Source: Lucinisca nassula
Taxonomy: Eukaryota > Mollusca > Bivalvia > Lucinida > Lucinidae
Length of the DNA: 64,000 bases
NCBI GenBank assembly: GCA_963580285.1
Contig: OY757014.1
Coordinates: 99,078,072-99,142,071, forward strand
Direction: 5' to 3'
The position numbers and the translations under genes are program-made. Shown in pieces: positions 50,805 through 60,427 of this stretch. The notes beneath the pieces were generated by a model. The model worked only from the letters and a program-made list of their open reading frames with translations. It ran no database searches and was not told the origin of the DNA. Position 1 is the first letter of the stretch. The number at the start of each line of letters is the position of its first letter.

Positions 50805-51030
50805 TTAAGCCTTTTTGTACCCAAAAGAATCTTCCTCCTTATATATACCGGGAGTCCATTCCAAAATTAAGGGGTGTCAGGTTGTGCTTTCTTCAAAATT
50901 TACTTGGAAAATGGCTTAATTTTCGCAAACAGTGTAGGCCCTGATCAGACGCCGCGTTCTGCGGCGTCTGATCTGGACCTGCACTGGTTACCAGGGTACC
51001 CGCTTTGGAATTTCTGGTAAAAATGGGTAA
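50805..51030 (+). mobile_element. P2 element, right TTAA mutated
   Basis: TTAAGCCTTTTTGTACCCAA to TTTCTGGTAAAAATGGGTAA, with the HC hairpin at 50924-50989 and the usual P2 body (TTCAAAATTTACTTGGAAAA). The right TTAA has become GTAA. Confidence 0.75.
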
Positions 51031-51037
51031 AACACGT

Positions 51038-51097
<60 letters not shown>
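51038..51097. repeat. (ATC)n microsatellite
   Basis: About 19 uninterrupted ATC/CAT triplets. The minus-strand frame through it is poly-Asp and not a gene. Confidence 0.95.
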
Positions 51098-51204
51098 TGC
51101 TCATGGTTATAATCAATGTACCGATAACACCGGCGTGTCGCTTGTCTGACCTTGAAATGAAAATAGACTTCGACTGTGCCCTTCTAGTATACCCTGACAT
51201 TCCT

Positions 51205-51304
51205 ACAATTTAAGCAAACAGTGTAGACTCTGATCACACGCCGCGTTCTGCGGCGTCTGATCAGGGTCTCCAAAGTTTGCGAATGTCAAACATATATGGG
51301 TTAA
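51205..51304. mobile_element. HC-containing TTAA-flanked fragment (P3)
   Basis: TTTAAGCAAACAGTGTAGAC...AGTTTGCGAATG..ATATGGGTTAAG. HC occupies 51213-51280. The left TTAA directly touches the hairpin, so this may be a minimal or left-truncated element. 51305-51600 is unassigned. Confidence 0.5.
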
Positions 51305-51599
51305 GCAATGAAAAACAAAAGCCATTTCTTAAGGGTCTTTTATTTATATTGCGCATAGTTTATTTATAATGTGGGTTGCACTTCAGACGTCAATTGTTCA
51401 CGTCACGTGGACAATGGCAGTGAAAAGCTAGCTATTGCATGTTTTTTTTTTGCAAAAGGTAAGCCTGGGAATAAAAAAGGTACAACTCGCGGCAAATTAT
51501 ATAATGTAATCGTGAATAAAAATCCCTTATGGCCAATCCATACGATTTATGTAACCCCTATTTTATATTATGTCACTTTTGCTCTAAAACTAGTATTTT

Positions 51600-52045
51600 T
51601 TCAGTTGAAAATCTTTGATATGTTTTATTTCGGCTCCAAACATAGATTGAATGTTCTCGTTAGAACCTCGTCACTCAGGCTGTTCCAATCAGTATACGTA
51701 CCCACAAACTAAATTGTGGGTGCCCGTAAGAACAGCCTTATGAGGCTGTACTAATCTGTACCCACATATAGCTAGATGCTCCAAATCTAGATTGTAAGAG
51801 CTCGTTAGAAACGCCTCATTGAGGCTGTTCTTATCAGTACCCACATACATGCTCCAATGCTTGTTACAACCACCTCATTGAATGTGTTCGAATAACTACC
51901 CTCATAGACGTTCCAAACATAGATGGTACGTGGCCGTTAGGACCGCCACATCGATCTGTTCTAATCAGTATAACCACACAGATGCTCCAAAACAAGACAG
52001 AAGGTGCTCATTAGGACCATTTTAATGAGGCGTTTTAAGGTGTTC
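51600..52045 (+). repeat. Tandem array of FB-type core hairpins
   Basis: Six degenerate units, spaced about 65-75 bp (centres near 51670, 51742, 51816, 51880, 51947 and 52025), each read TGCTCCAAA-AGATTG-GTGCTCGTTAGAACCGCC..GGCTGTTCTAATCAGTACCCACA. Only the core, not the FB arms, is repeated. Confidence 0.75.
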
Positions 52046-52051
52046 TCAAAA

Positions 52052-52500
52052 TACAGTGAAATTCCGCTTTTAAGGGGAATGGATACACCTTCAGGGGAGG
52101 CAACTCCTACAAAAGTAGTTTTGTCTCCCATGTCAATAGGGGTCAACTCTTAAAGGTAAGAATTTGCTCCTGAGGAGCAAATTCTTTCCTTTAAGAGTAG
52201 ACCCCTTTTTCAGTGGGACAAGGCTTATAGAAAACCGATCATGAAGTCCCGAAAGTTGTCACCCTTTGAAAAATGGTGGAAAAATCTGCCAGGTGTTCCC
52301 ATTCCCCATAAAACCTAAAAATTTAGACTAATTTTTCCTTTAAAAAAGATATATATCTAAAAGGCTTAAGTTTTTCTTCCTTTGTATTTTACACCCTGTG
52401 TCTTCTGGTTAGAGACGACCTTTGGGACTGTTCAAAAGTGGTCTTAAAGGCCACTTTTGAACAGTCCATAAGGTGGTCTTTATATAGGAATTTTACTGTA
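52052..52500. mobile_element. Pg2 MITE interrupted by a P4 element
   Basis: The left TACAGTGAAATTCCGCTTTT and the right end complementary to TACAGTAAAATTCCTATATA are TA-flanked Pg2 ends. The palindrome AAAAGTGGTCTTAAAGGCCACTTTT lies at 52433-52457. P4 is inserted at the TTAA close to the left end. Confidence 0.8.
52070..52316. mobile_element. P4 element nested in Pg2
   Basis: TTAA-GGGGAATGGATACACCTTC to GGTGTTCCCATTCCCC-ATAA, opposite in orientation to the copy at 48707. The central hairpin (52137-52214) is AAGAATTTGCTCCTGAGGAGCAAATTCTT with flanks. The right TTAA is mutated. Confidence 0.75.
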
Positions 52501-52562
52501 TATACCCTTGTAAACCCAAATTTCTATAGTGGGGTTTACATGGGTGTTCATTAGACAGACAT

Positions 52563-52650
52563 GTGTGTGTGTTTGAGTTTTACGTCCCATCAACAGCTAG
52601 GGTCATACGGAGACCGGGACTCTGACATCGATAAGTCTGCACACAGGCTA
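52563..52650 (-). mobile_element. S4 SINE 3' fragment
   Basis: TTTGAGTTTTACGTCCCATC, AACAGCTAGGGTCATACGGA and GACCGGGACTCTGACATCGA match the S4 3' half. The tRNA-like head is replaced by an S1 insertion. Confidence 0.6.
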
Positions 52651-52651
52651 A

Positions 52652-52951
52652 TTTTTGTTTGTTTGTTTGATTTGAGGTTTAACGTCCCCGTCAACACTGT
52701 AAATGTCATTTTGGAGAAGTTGCTTTTGTGGGACTTTTACCCGACATTGAGATGAAATGACATCTCAAGCCCTGTCGCCCAATGAAACCAATAGGGTTTA
52801 TTAGCATGGACGGTCCGCCTCGCACCGCGGTTTCTGGACAGGCTTAGATCCTCTAAGCGGCTTACCAGTACTAGTGTGCGGGTCGGATTCAGCTCTGCGG
52901 GGAAGCATCGTGCAGCCCATATATTTCTTCAAGCCCCGATGGGCGGGGGCG
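52652..52951 (-). mobile_element. S1 SINE, full length
   Basis: It runs from tail TTTTTGTTTGTTTGTTTGA to head CCCCGATGGGCGGGGGC, with a small deletion after GTTGCTT. GGCTAAT / GGCTCAAT on the two sides may be the remains of a TSD. Confidence 0.85.
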
Positions 52952-53316
52952 GCTCAATAAGCCTTTAAAAGCAGTCTTAATTTTTGTTTGTTTTAATAGC
53001 GGGATTTTACTTTATATACCTTTATAAACCACAGTTTCTCAATATAGAGTGGGCTTAAAATGGGGTTTCATTATACAGAATTGTGAGGGTGTTATGAGTA
53101 ATATTTATTCACAGTCACAGACCTACATATAACTGTGCTCGTTTGTACTCTATGACACAAACAATGCACCCGCTTGTTGGCTGTTTTGTATAAAATTTCA
53201 TGACATTTCATATTAAGTAATACGAGTGGCTCCAACAGAGACTTTGTGGTCCAAACTGACATGTAAAGCCATGGTTATAGTTGGGTCGAATTTATTTCAT
53301 GAATAAATTCGTTAGT
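52952..53316. other. Unassigned, with FB arm fragments
   Basis: ACCTTTATAAACCACAGTTTCTC..AGAGTGGGCTTAAAATGGGG at 53020-53080 resembles an FB-B arm. Nothing else was recognised. Confidence 0.4.
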
Positions 53317-53533
53317 TTAACCCTTTTTGTACCAAATGGAATCTTCCTCCTTATAGATAACACATGACCATTTCAAAATTTAGGGGTGTCACGTTGTGTT
53401 TTCTTCATAATCTGTTTGGAAGATGGCTTAACTTTTTTGCAAACAGTGTAGGCCCTGATCAGCGGTGTCTGATCTTGGTCTGCACTGTTTGCCAAGGTAC
53501 CCCTTTAGGGGTTTCTGGTACTGAATGGGTTAA
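53317..53533 (+). mobile_element. P2 element, complete, TTAA-flanked
   Basis: TTAACCCTTTTTGTACCAAA to TTTCTGGTACTGAATGGG-TTAA. HC at 53439-53492 has lost most of its inner stem (CCTGATCAGCGGTGTCTGATC), giving a shorter loop. Confidence 0.85.
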
Positions 53534-53537
53534 TGAT

Positions 53538-54435
53538 ACAGTGAAACTCCAACTGCTCGAACAGCGATGACCCGCTTACCATGGTTGGTTCGTATAAGAA
53601 TCTTATATGGGTGTGAGGGGTGGATGGAAAAATCCGTTCCGAGGGTCACTGCCCGGCATCACGAGGCTTGCCGAATGATGCCGGACAGTGATTCCGAGGG
53701 ACGGATATTTCCATCCACCCCTCACACCCAAGTAGGATTCTTTTTCTTGAATTTCTGAGCGTGGATCTTTAATACTGCAGTAACTTCGGTTGCCGACGTC
53801 CGCCATATTGTGATGACTTAGTGACGTCACGTAACGTGTTGTGACTTCAACCTTAACGACGGTGCATATCAGGTCGTATTCAACCAGTGCATCTATCAAA
53901 CGCGCAAGAATATTCGATTTTGGGTAAGAGCACCAGTGTTAGAATATAAGAATCTTATATGGGTGTGAGGGGTGGATGGAAAAATCCGTCCCGAGGGATA
54001 CTGTCCAGCATCACGAGGCTTACCGAATGATGCCGGACAGTGATCCCGAGGGACGGATTTTTCTTTCCACCCCTCACACCCATATTGGATTCTTTTTCTT
54101 GCATACCTTCCATTTCTTAGCGCGGATTTTTAATGCTGCAGTCACTTTGGTTACCAACGTCCGCCATATTGTGTTGACACTGCAGGAATGTTTAGTGACG
54201 TCACGTCACGTGCTGTGACGTCAACCTTAACGACGGCGCATATGAGGTCGTAATCAACCAGTGCATTTATCAAACACGGGATTATCTTCGATTTTGGATC
54301 GGAACACCAGGGTCAGAACATAAATTTCTATCCCAGGGTAAAAACACGGATTTCCTTGTCTGGTGTGCAAGAACAAAATTTCTATCCCAAGCTAAAACTA
54401 TGGATTTCCTTATCTGGTGTGCAAGAAAACCTGTC
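53538..54435 (+). repeat. ~352-bp tandem element with terminal hairpin (E1), two units
   Basis: The units begin AAGAATCTTATATGGGTGTG at about 53596 and 53948. Each has a long hairpin built on GTGTGAGGGGTGGATGGAAA and GATGCCGGACAGTGA. Then come TTAATGCTGCAGTCACTTTGG, CGTCCGCCATATTGTG and, in the second unit, the end GGATTTCCTTGTCTGGTGTG. The third copy at 58169-58580 shows the full element is about 410 bp. At 53538, TACAGTGAAACTCCAACTGC resembles a pogo-type end without a visible partner. Confidence 0.7.
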
Positions 54436-54450
54436 CTTGAGTTCCAACCC

Positions 54451-54593
54451 AGCAGGCAAATGTAGCTAGGGCAACGTCAAATCAACGTCGGTGCAACGTC
54501 ATGACGTTGCACCGATGTTGATGTGACGTTGCATAAAGGTCATAAAGTTGTACCGACGTTGATGTGACGTCGCAGTCACGTCTTGTGCCTGCT
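54451..54593. mobile_element. Small TIR element (AGCAGGCA ends) with CAACGTC repeats
   Basis: The ends AGCAGGCA and TGCCTGCT are perfect inverted repeats. The interior repeats GTCGGTGCAACGTCATGACG and ACCGACGTTGATGTGACGT, forming a nested palindrome at 54482-54523. MITEs with CAGCAGGCA-like ends and internal CAACGTTG repeats are known in several animals. I do not assign the superfamily. Confidence 0.65.
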
Positions 54594-54704
54594 AACTGTT
54601 TAGAGGTAAATGCCAAAATATTTCATCGAGTGTGTTGAAAACATCATAATTTTCAGGTGTGCTTATAATTGTACAGACTTGTTGTCATGATGGATTGTGT
54701 AAAG

Positions 54705-54962
54705 ACACAAGGCTCGATACTTGTCGGGGTTGGCAACATTCTTTCGAAAAGATTCATCATAAAACATTTTCTATGGTCGTACTCTTCCTTCCGCTGATTC
54801 AAGAAGGGCAGTTGTCAGTTTCTGGCGAAAGAATACGCACTGTACTGATGAAACGCCCAGGAAAAAAGTGTGGATAGGTAAACCAACCGGCTCGATATGT
54901 CCTTAAAAGTGTTGACAGGACCGTAAGACTCCATAACAAAAAAAAAAAAAAAAAAAAAAACG
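54705..54962 (+). mobile_element. S2 SINE, head truncated
   Basis: GGTTGGCAACATTCTTTCG, CCGCTGATTCAAGAAGGGCA and CAGTTTCTGGCGAAAGAAT lead to GTGTTGACAGGACCGTAAGAC and a poly-A tail (54938-54960). A poly-A tail instead of (CAAA)n is unusual for this family. Confidence 0.75.
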
Positions 54963-55069
54963 ACGAAAAATCTTCAGGTGGGGTAACTCTTTCAAAAATA
55001 GTTAAAGTATTTCAGTAGAGTCAGAATCAGAATTGAATACGTCAAATGACATTCAGTCATCAGAACCTG

Positions 55070-55344
55070 CGGCCCCCGCCCATCGGGGCTTGAAGAAATA
55101 TTGCAGAGCTGAAACCGAGCCGCACAGGTTAACCGCTTAGAGGATTAGAGGATCTAAGCCTGCCCATGCAAAGCGGTGCGAGTCGGCCCGTCCATGCTTA
55201 TAAACCCTATTGGTTTCATTGGGCGGCAGGGCTTGATATGTCATTTGATCTCAACGTCGGGTAAAAGTCTCACAAAATTGAAAGCAGCGTTTCCAAATGA
55301 CCTTTACAGTGTTGACGGGGACGTTAAACCTCAAATCAAACAAA
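55070..55344 (+). mobile_element. S1 SINE with TSD
   Basis: TCATCAGAACCTG (55057-55069) and TCACCAGAACCTG (55345-55357) flank it. There is a deletion in the head region (GAAATATTGCAGAGC) and a short duplication, TTAGAGGATTAGAGGATC. Confidence 0.9.
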
Positions 55345-55357
55345 TCACCAGAACCTG

Positions 55358-55799
55358 TGATGTCAGATTAACTTAGCTATATTACCCTCTGCTCTGTCAG
55401 CGGGAGAATTTATCGAATCTGGAAACGGCAAGCTCTAATAGACCGAGACAAGAGGGGTCCCTTTAAACGTCAATACTCGCAGTTGTGGTCTGAAATGCCA
55501 ATTAGTAATAATTTCTGCAGTGTATAATTGGGGAAATAAGGTCTTTCTTTCTTTCTTTCTTTCTTTCTACTTATACTGCGATTGGTCACATTTGACCATT
55601 ACTCACAGCTGTACATTACATACACTCCAGATTGCAGGGTTGAAAGCCTACATAGTAATCAAATAATTACGGTAGGGGGTCTTTAACCTGTACAGGAGAT
55701 GACTCTTCCTGCACAGGGGGTGGGGGGGGGGGGGGCGAAGGACGCTACACTTTTCGGCATTCATCCCTGCAAATGATGACAATGGAGCGTGTTCGGACA
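55358..55799. other. Unassigned, with (TTTC)n and poly-G tracts
   Basis: (TTTC)n lies at about 55543-55568 and poly-G at 55713-55734. No gene was recognised. Confidence 0.4.
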
Positions 55800-55893
55800 C
55801 CGAAATAATCACCGCCTCCGGGGATCGAACCGGGGGGGGGGGGGGCTCTAGCATCAGAGGCACGTGCTCTAACCACTAAGCTATCACGTTCCT
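55800..55893 (-). mobile_element. tRNA-like SINE head or tRNA pseudogene with poly-G insertion
   Basis: On the minus strand GTGATAGCTTAGTGGTTAGA looks like a tRNA 5' half with an A box, and CCGGTTCGATCCCCGG like a T arm with a B box. Between them a C-run of about 14 bases breaks the fold, so it is not a functional tRNA. Confidence 0.55.
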
Positions 55894-55951
55894 TTAGATA
55901 ATGAAATATCGAAGATTCTTAGTATCCCCATAAACTTCACATAATCTTTTC

Positions 55952-56220
55952 ACATTCCGAAAACACGCCTATACAAAAACATTGCAATCTTTACCACCGA
56001 AAAAAGAAAAATTTTAAGATGAAATATTGTGATATTTTTCTTATTTCTGCTCAAAATATAGATTGTGGGTAAACGTTAGAACCGCCTCGATGAAGAGGTT
56101 CTAACGTTTACCCCGAATCTATATTTTAGAGCAGAAATAAGAAAAATAAGGTTTACCCCTGTAAACCCCAGTTTTACTATATAAAAGTGGGGTTCAAGTG
56201 GGTCAAAATTATATAGGTGA
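55952..56220 (+). mobile_element. FB-A with paired changes in the core stem
   Basis: It runs from CCGAAAACACGCCTATACAA to GGTCAAAATTATATAGG. The core reads GTGGGTAAACGTTAGAACCG..GTTCTAACGTTTACCCC. Other copies have GGTACTCGTTAG/CTAACGAGTACC, so both sides changed together. The right terminal repeat is truncated. Confidence 0.8.
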
Positions 56221-56351
56221 TACGAAAGGCCTTTCGTGTATTAAAAACAATCGAACCCTCCTAATATTCCCTTATATAGATACTTATACTTAAATGCCAA
56301 CAAAGTAATATGCCTGTGATTTGTTTTTTTATTTTTTTATTTATTTATTTA

Positions 56352-56513
56352 GTCGGGCCGTCCATGGGTATTGGTTTCATTTGGCGACAGGGCTTGAGAT
56401 ATCATTTGATCTCAATGTCTGTATAAAAGTCCCACAAAATTGGAAGCAACGGCTCCAAAATGAGATATACAGTGTTGACGGGGACGTTAAACCTCAAAAC
56501 AAACAAACAAAAT
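56352..56513 (+). mobile_element. S1 SINE, 5'-truncated
   Basis: It starts at GTCGGGCCGTCCATGGGTAT and runs to GACGTTAAACCTCAAAACAAAC. An AT-rich block precedes it. A short S4 tail-like phrase (CATGACCTTGGTTGTTGATG) follows at about 56616-56636. Confidence 0.8.
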
Positions 56514-56686
56514 CTATTTATATATTTTTCTTTCTTTCTTTTCTTTTTTCTTTTTGTTTTACTTTTTAGTTGAATTACCCGCTTATTTAATTAAAAGATG
56601 TCAAGACACTCCACATGACCTTGGTTGTTGATGTGACGTAAAGCTAAAAAACAAACAGACATACTACACGTATCTTATTCAACCCA

Positions 56687-56795
56687 CAATCTATATTTTG
56701 AGCAGAAATAAAAAAAAAACATTTTCAAATTTTCATTTTTCGATGGTAAAATTTACAATGCATTAGTTTAGGCGTGTTTTCATAATGTTTTGGAC
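56687..56795. mobile_element. FB-A half
   Basis: From the core edge ACCCACAATCTATATTTTGA to the end TTAGGCGTGTTTTCATAATG. The left half is absent. Confidence 0.65.
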
Positions 56796-56799
56796 CTGC

Positions 56800-56853
56800 T
56801 GACAGACTTTTAATCTCGGGGACGTGGATTCGAGTCTCACGTTAGGATAATTC
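56800..56853 (+). pseudogene. tRNA-Lys-like 3' half fragment
   Basis: AGACTTTTAATCTCGGGGAC followed by GTGGATTCGAGTCTCAC resembles an anticodon loop with TTT, a variable region and a T arm. The D arm and the matching acceptor strand are not found upstream, so it cannot fold as a tRNA. Confidence 0.35.
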
Positions 56854-57089
56854 TTTTATAATTATAATTATTATTTTTTATTATCATTATTTAACTAGTC
56901 CATACGAAAGAACAGAACTGTCATTGCCATTGCAGTCCTATTTGTTACTCTGTCTTTACACACAACTTCACTTTATGTTAAACTGTACAAAGTGCCTAGT
57001 GGGACACATATACACCCGCCCATAGCCATTGCTTCAACTTTTTTTTCCATAAACAGTCCACTGATGAGTACGGAATTATAACAAATATA

Positions 57090-57215
57090 TTATACGGAGT
57101 GTCTATTGCCAGACGTCTGGCAATAGCAGAAACTCGGTAAAAAATGCTATTGACAGACGTCTGGCAAGAGCAGAAACTCGGTAAAAATGCTATTGACAGA
57201 CGCCTGAGTTTTATG
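57090..57215. repeat. AGACGTCT palindrome array, locus 1
   Basis: CTATTGCCAGACGTCTGGCAATAG (24-bp palindrome) is followed by CAGAAACTCGGTAAAAAATG, then further versions (GCTATTGACAGACGTCTGGC, GCTATTGACAGACGCCTGAG). There are three units of about 50 bp. Confidence 0.75.
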
Positions 57216-57979
57216 TCGTGATCGGTGCGGAAATATACGAATATGACCAAAGAATATGTAAATATCGCTGGTTTATGTTGCGTCTTTCGTGGTCGAAATT
57301 CGAAAGTGGTTGATTTCTATTGTTGTTGTTGTTGTTCGCGTAACCATGTTTTCTGTTTGTCCATTCTTTTTTTTTTTTTTTTTTTTTTTTTGTTTGGCAG
57401 AAATTGAAGATATTAGATTCCGGTTAACATTTTTTTCTTACATCATGTTTCTCTGTCTTTGTCTTTTTGGCATGGATAAAAGGCAACAGGTCAAGTGTCC
57501 CCCAACGTTTGAAATGCCAGTTACTGAGGTGAATATGTCTGTGACATATATGTTCTTGACAATGCTTTTAGATTTTCAACCCTTTCAACAGACTAATTAT
57601 TTTAATTTTCCTAAATGTTGTAAGGAACAATTTAGGGAAAAAAAACATCTCTAAAACTACTGACTCAGGACACTGGCTCACAGATTCAACATAGATTGTA
57701 AAGATCGGCAGCTTAATTGGTTTGACGGTTTGTTCACCGATTTAGTTGTTGACACTAAAAGACAAATTTGCGGCATATTGGAGCCAGAAGTGTCACAATT
57801 ACATTTTCTGAAATGCCAGGCCAGGACGCATAATATGAACATCTTTTCGAGGCGATTCTAATGAGTACACACAACATACATTTTTCAAGATCATATAAGC
57901 CAATTATCCAAGATTATCTGCAGGCATGGGTCTTTTTCGAAGTCACTCAAAAACAAGTTCGAAATAGATGTTTTGTTAT
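57216..57979. other. Unassigned, with poly-T and a Pg1 core fragment
   Basis: A poly-T run lies at 57367-57391. An open frame of 121 codons at 57289-57654 (+) reads through it and shows no known domain, so it is not called as a gene. CGAGGCGATTCTAATGAGTA at 57849-57890 matches half of the Pg1 central hairpin. Confidence 0.4.
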
Positions 57980-58690
57980 TGTGTTTTGAATTAGAGTTTA
58001 ACGGCCCAGTCAACACTATTTAGGTCATTTTTGAGCCGGTCAGTTTACCTAACCACATTTTTCCTGAGCAGGCTTATACATAAGCGGTTAACCAGTACAG
58101 TACACATTCGTCAGAAACTGACAACTGCCCTTCTTGAATCAGCGGAAGGGAGAGAATGGCCTTAGAAAAGACTTTCTTGCACACCAGACAAGGAAATCCG
58201 TGATTTTACCCTGGGATAGAAATTTATGTTCTGACCCTGGTGTTCCGACCCCAAATCGAAAATAATCGCGTGTTTGATAAATGCACTGGTTGATTACAAC
58301 CTCATGCGCGGTGTCGTCATGCGTGACGTCACTAAACATTCCTGTTGTGTCATCACAAAATGGCGGACGTCGTTAACCGAAGTGACAGCAGCATTAAAAA
58401 TTCGCAATAGAAATGGAAGGTATGCAAGAAAAAGAATCCAATATGGGTGTGAGGGGTGGATAGAAAAATCCGCCCCTCGGGATCACTGTCCGGCATCACT
58501 CGGCAAGCCTCGTGATGCCGGACAGTGTCCCTCGGGACGGATTTTTCAATCCACCCCTCACACCCATATAAGATTCTTATATTATTATCAATCTCCACTA
58601 AAGGATGTTGCCGACCCCCCGCGGGTATCAATCCCGCGTCGTCCTGATCACCAGACAGACGCGCATCCAACTGAATTTTCGAGGCCGGCA
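57980..58690 (-). mobile_element. S2 SINE interrupted by E1
   Basis: S2 3' and body lie at 57980-58168 (ending GAGAGAATGG..AGAAAAGAC). The head lies at 58581-58690 (ATTATCAATCTCCACTAAAG to GAATTTTCGAGGCC). E1 occupies the gap. Confidence 0.75.
58169..58580 (-). mobile_element. E1 element, complete copy inside S2
   Basis: In minus orientation it goes from the hairpin (ATATAAGAATCTTATATGGG side) to TTCTTGCACACCAG. Comparison with the intact S2 at 3883-4175 defines both ends and gives a length of about 410 bp. The hairpin stem pairs CGGATTTTTCAATCCACCCC with its complement. Confidence 0.75.
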
Positions 58691-58694
58691 AATA

Positions 58695-58960
58695 TATGTG
58701 GTAAACGAGTCAACACTATTTAGGTCATATCGAGCCTGTCTGTTTACATGTACACACTTTCCTTGGCATGCTTTTACGTAAGCTGTTAACCAGGACAGGG
58801 CACAGTCTTTCGCCAGAAACTGACAACTGTCCTTAAACCAGCGGAAGGGAGAGAATGACCGAAGAAAAGATGTCATGATCAATCTCCACGAAAGAATGTT
58901 GTCGACCCCGCCAGATATCGAATCTGTGGGCTCCGCGCATCCGACTGAGCTATCGAGGCC
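58695..58960 (-). mobile_element. S2 SINE, full length
   Basis: GTCAACACTATTTAGGTCAT, CTTTCGCCAGAAACTGACAA and the tRNA-like head (GCCTCGATAGCTCAGTCGGA on the minus strand) are in order. It follows the previous S2 head to tail. Confidence 0.8.
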
Positions 58961-58998
58961 AGCAACCTTATTTTCTGATAATAAACCTCTTTACTAAA

Positions 58999-59270
58999 TG
59001 GTCCCCGCTCATCGGGGCTTGAAGAAATAGATTTGACTGCATGATGCTTCCACGCAGAACTGACGCCTATCACACGCGAGTACCGCTTTCAAAAATGGTG
59101 CGAGTCGGACCGCCCATGCATATAAACCCTATTGGTTTCATTGGGTTGCAGGATTTGATATATTATTTCATCTCAATGTCGAGTAAAAGTCCCACAAAAT
59201 TGGAAACAACGTCTCCAAAATGGCATATGCAGTGTTGACGGGGACGTTAAACCTCAAACGAATCAAACTT
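58999..59270 (+). mobile_element. S1 SINE with internal deletion
   Basis: It runs from GGTCCCCGCTCATCGGGGCT to GACGTTAAACCTCAAACGAATC. The region between GTACCGCTTTC and TGGTGCGAGTCGG is shortened. Confidence 0.8.
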
Positions 59271-60079
59271 ACAAAACCTCCTTTTTTTATTTTTTATTAT
59301 TTCTGCTCCGGTTCTTATCATATGAGAAGGCAGTGGATACTTTAATCGGCCACAGCAATCACGCAGTCTGGAAGTCTTCGATAAAAAAGAAGAACTTTGG
59401 CTATCTATCAAATGCACAGCGAAAACTTTGACCAGAAAGCGTTGATGTGCAGGCTGATCTGGGTGCCGAGTAATTCGATTTGACATCTTGAACCTGGAGC
59501 CACTAGCAACCTACGGTATACGTGCATAATAAGAGGCATAAAGTAGAACAGCGCGTTCAGACCTATCACGAATTATAGCAGGCCTATGTAATTTTGACTA
59601 CATCAAATTATATGAAGAGCAACGACAGGAACTGATACAACCAGATCCCGAACCCTGCTGTAAACAACATAGCTCAATTTCATGTTGTAAAAGTAGGTTT
59701 TCGGAGTATATATTATTTTTCTTATTTCTGCTCATTTTTACGGTTATAACATATATGTAAAAAGTGAATTGTTCAGGAGTTGCCATGACATATTGTTCGA
59801 ACAAATTGACCTGAGACTGACCTTTATGCAAGGAATAAATTAGTCAATGTTATGGCCTAATACGTCGGCTTTCGTAAACTTCTCCAGAATTTTCGGCATC
59901 CCGTGAATTACGACCCACTTACCGACCTTATGTTTTGAATAACAATATCGCCATTTTCGGGAGACGGCGAAGATAAATACATGCATTCAGTCGGGTGTGA
60001 AATTATGTTAATAGAGTTCACCAGTCTCAGGTCAATTTGTTCGATCTATATAAATCCGGTAGCATCAGGCAATAGCAAT
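59271..60079. other. Unassigned, with a 23-bp inverted repeat pair
   Basis: TCGAACAAATTGACCTGAGACTG at 59797-59819 is exactly complementary to 60022-60044. The 200 bp between contain no recognised sequence. FB-like arm words (TATTTCTGCTC) occur near 59300 and 59715. Confidence 0.5.
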
Positions 60080-60245
60080 TTTCCCGAAATTTTGCTATTG
60101 CCAGACGTCTGACAACAGCGTGTTACCCGACTTTGTGGTATTGCCAGAGTTTGACAATTTACCGACTTTTTGCTTTGCTATTGACAGACGTCTGGCATTA
60201 GCACATTTCTCGATTTTCTGCTACTGACCGAGACGTCTGTCACTA
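60080..60245. repeat. AGACGTCT palindrome array, locus 2
   Basis: GCTATTGCCAGACGTCTGAC, GTATTGCCAGAGTTTGAC, GCTATTGACAGACGTCTGGC and CTACTGACCGAGACGTCTGT are spaced about 50 bp apart, separated by CGACTTT-type spacers. The unit is the same as at 57090 but more diverged. Confidence 0.65.
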
Positions 60246-60275
60246 GACTCTTCTTATATTATAATTCTATGAAAC

Positions 60276-60345
60276 TGCTTTTCTTGCTTACCAGATAAGG
60301 CAATCCGTGGGATAGAAATTCTGTTCTTACCCTGGTGTTCTTACC
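60276..60345 (-). mobile_element. E1 end fragment
   Basis: TTCTTGCTTACCAGATAAGG, CAATCCGTGGGATAGAAATT and TTACCCTGGTGTTC match the hairpin-distal end of E1. Confidence 0.55.
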
Positions 60346-60427
60346 AAGGCAAACTACATAAGTGTAGTGCGCGAAAAATGAAACGTTAAATAAAGTAAAA
60401 TGAAAAGTTTCGGTGGTGTTATACAAG

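Noticed and set aside
50988..51200. Frame with a run of about 19 Asp
   Set aside because: It is the (ATC)n microsatellite read on the minus strand.
55800..55893. Functional tRNA gene
   Set aside because: A C-run of about 14 bases splits the anticodon and variable region, preventing a normal fold.
57289..57654. 121-codon frame resembling a membrane protein
   Set aside because: The hydrophobic segment is a poly-T tract read as poly-Phe, and the rest has no recognisable domain.
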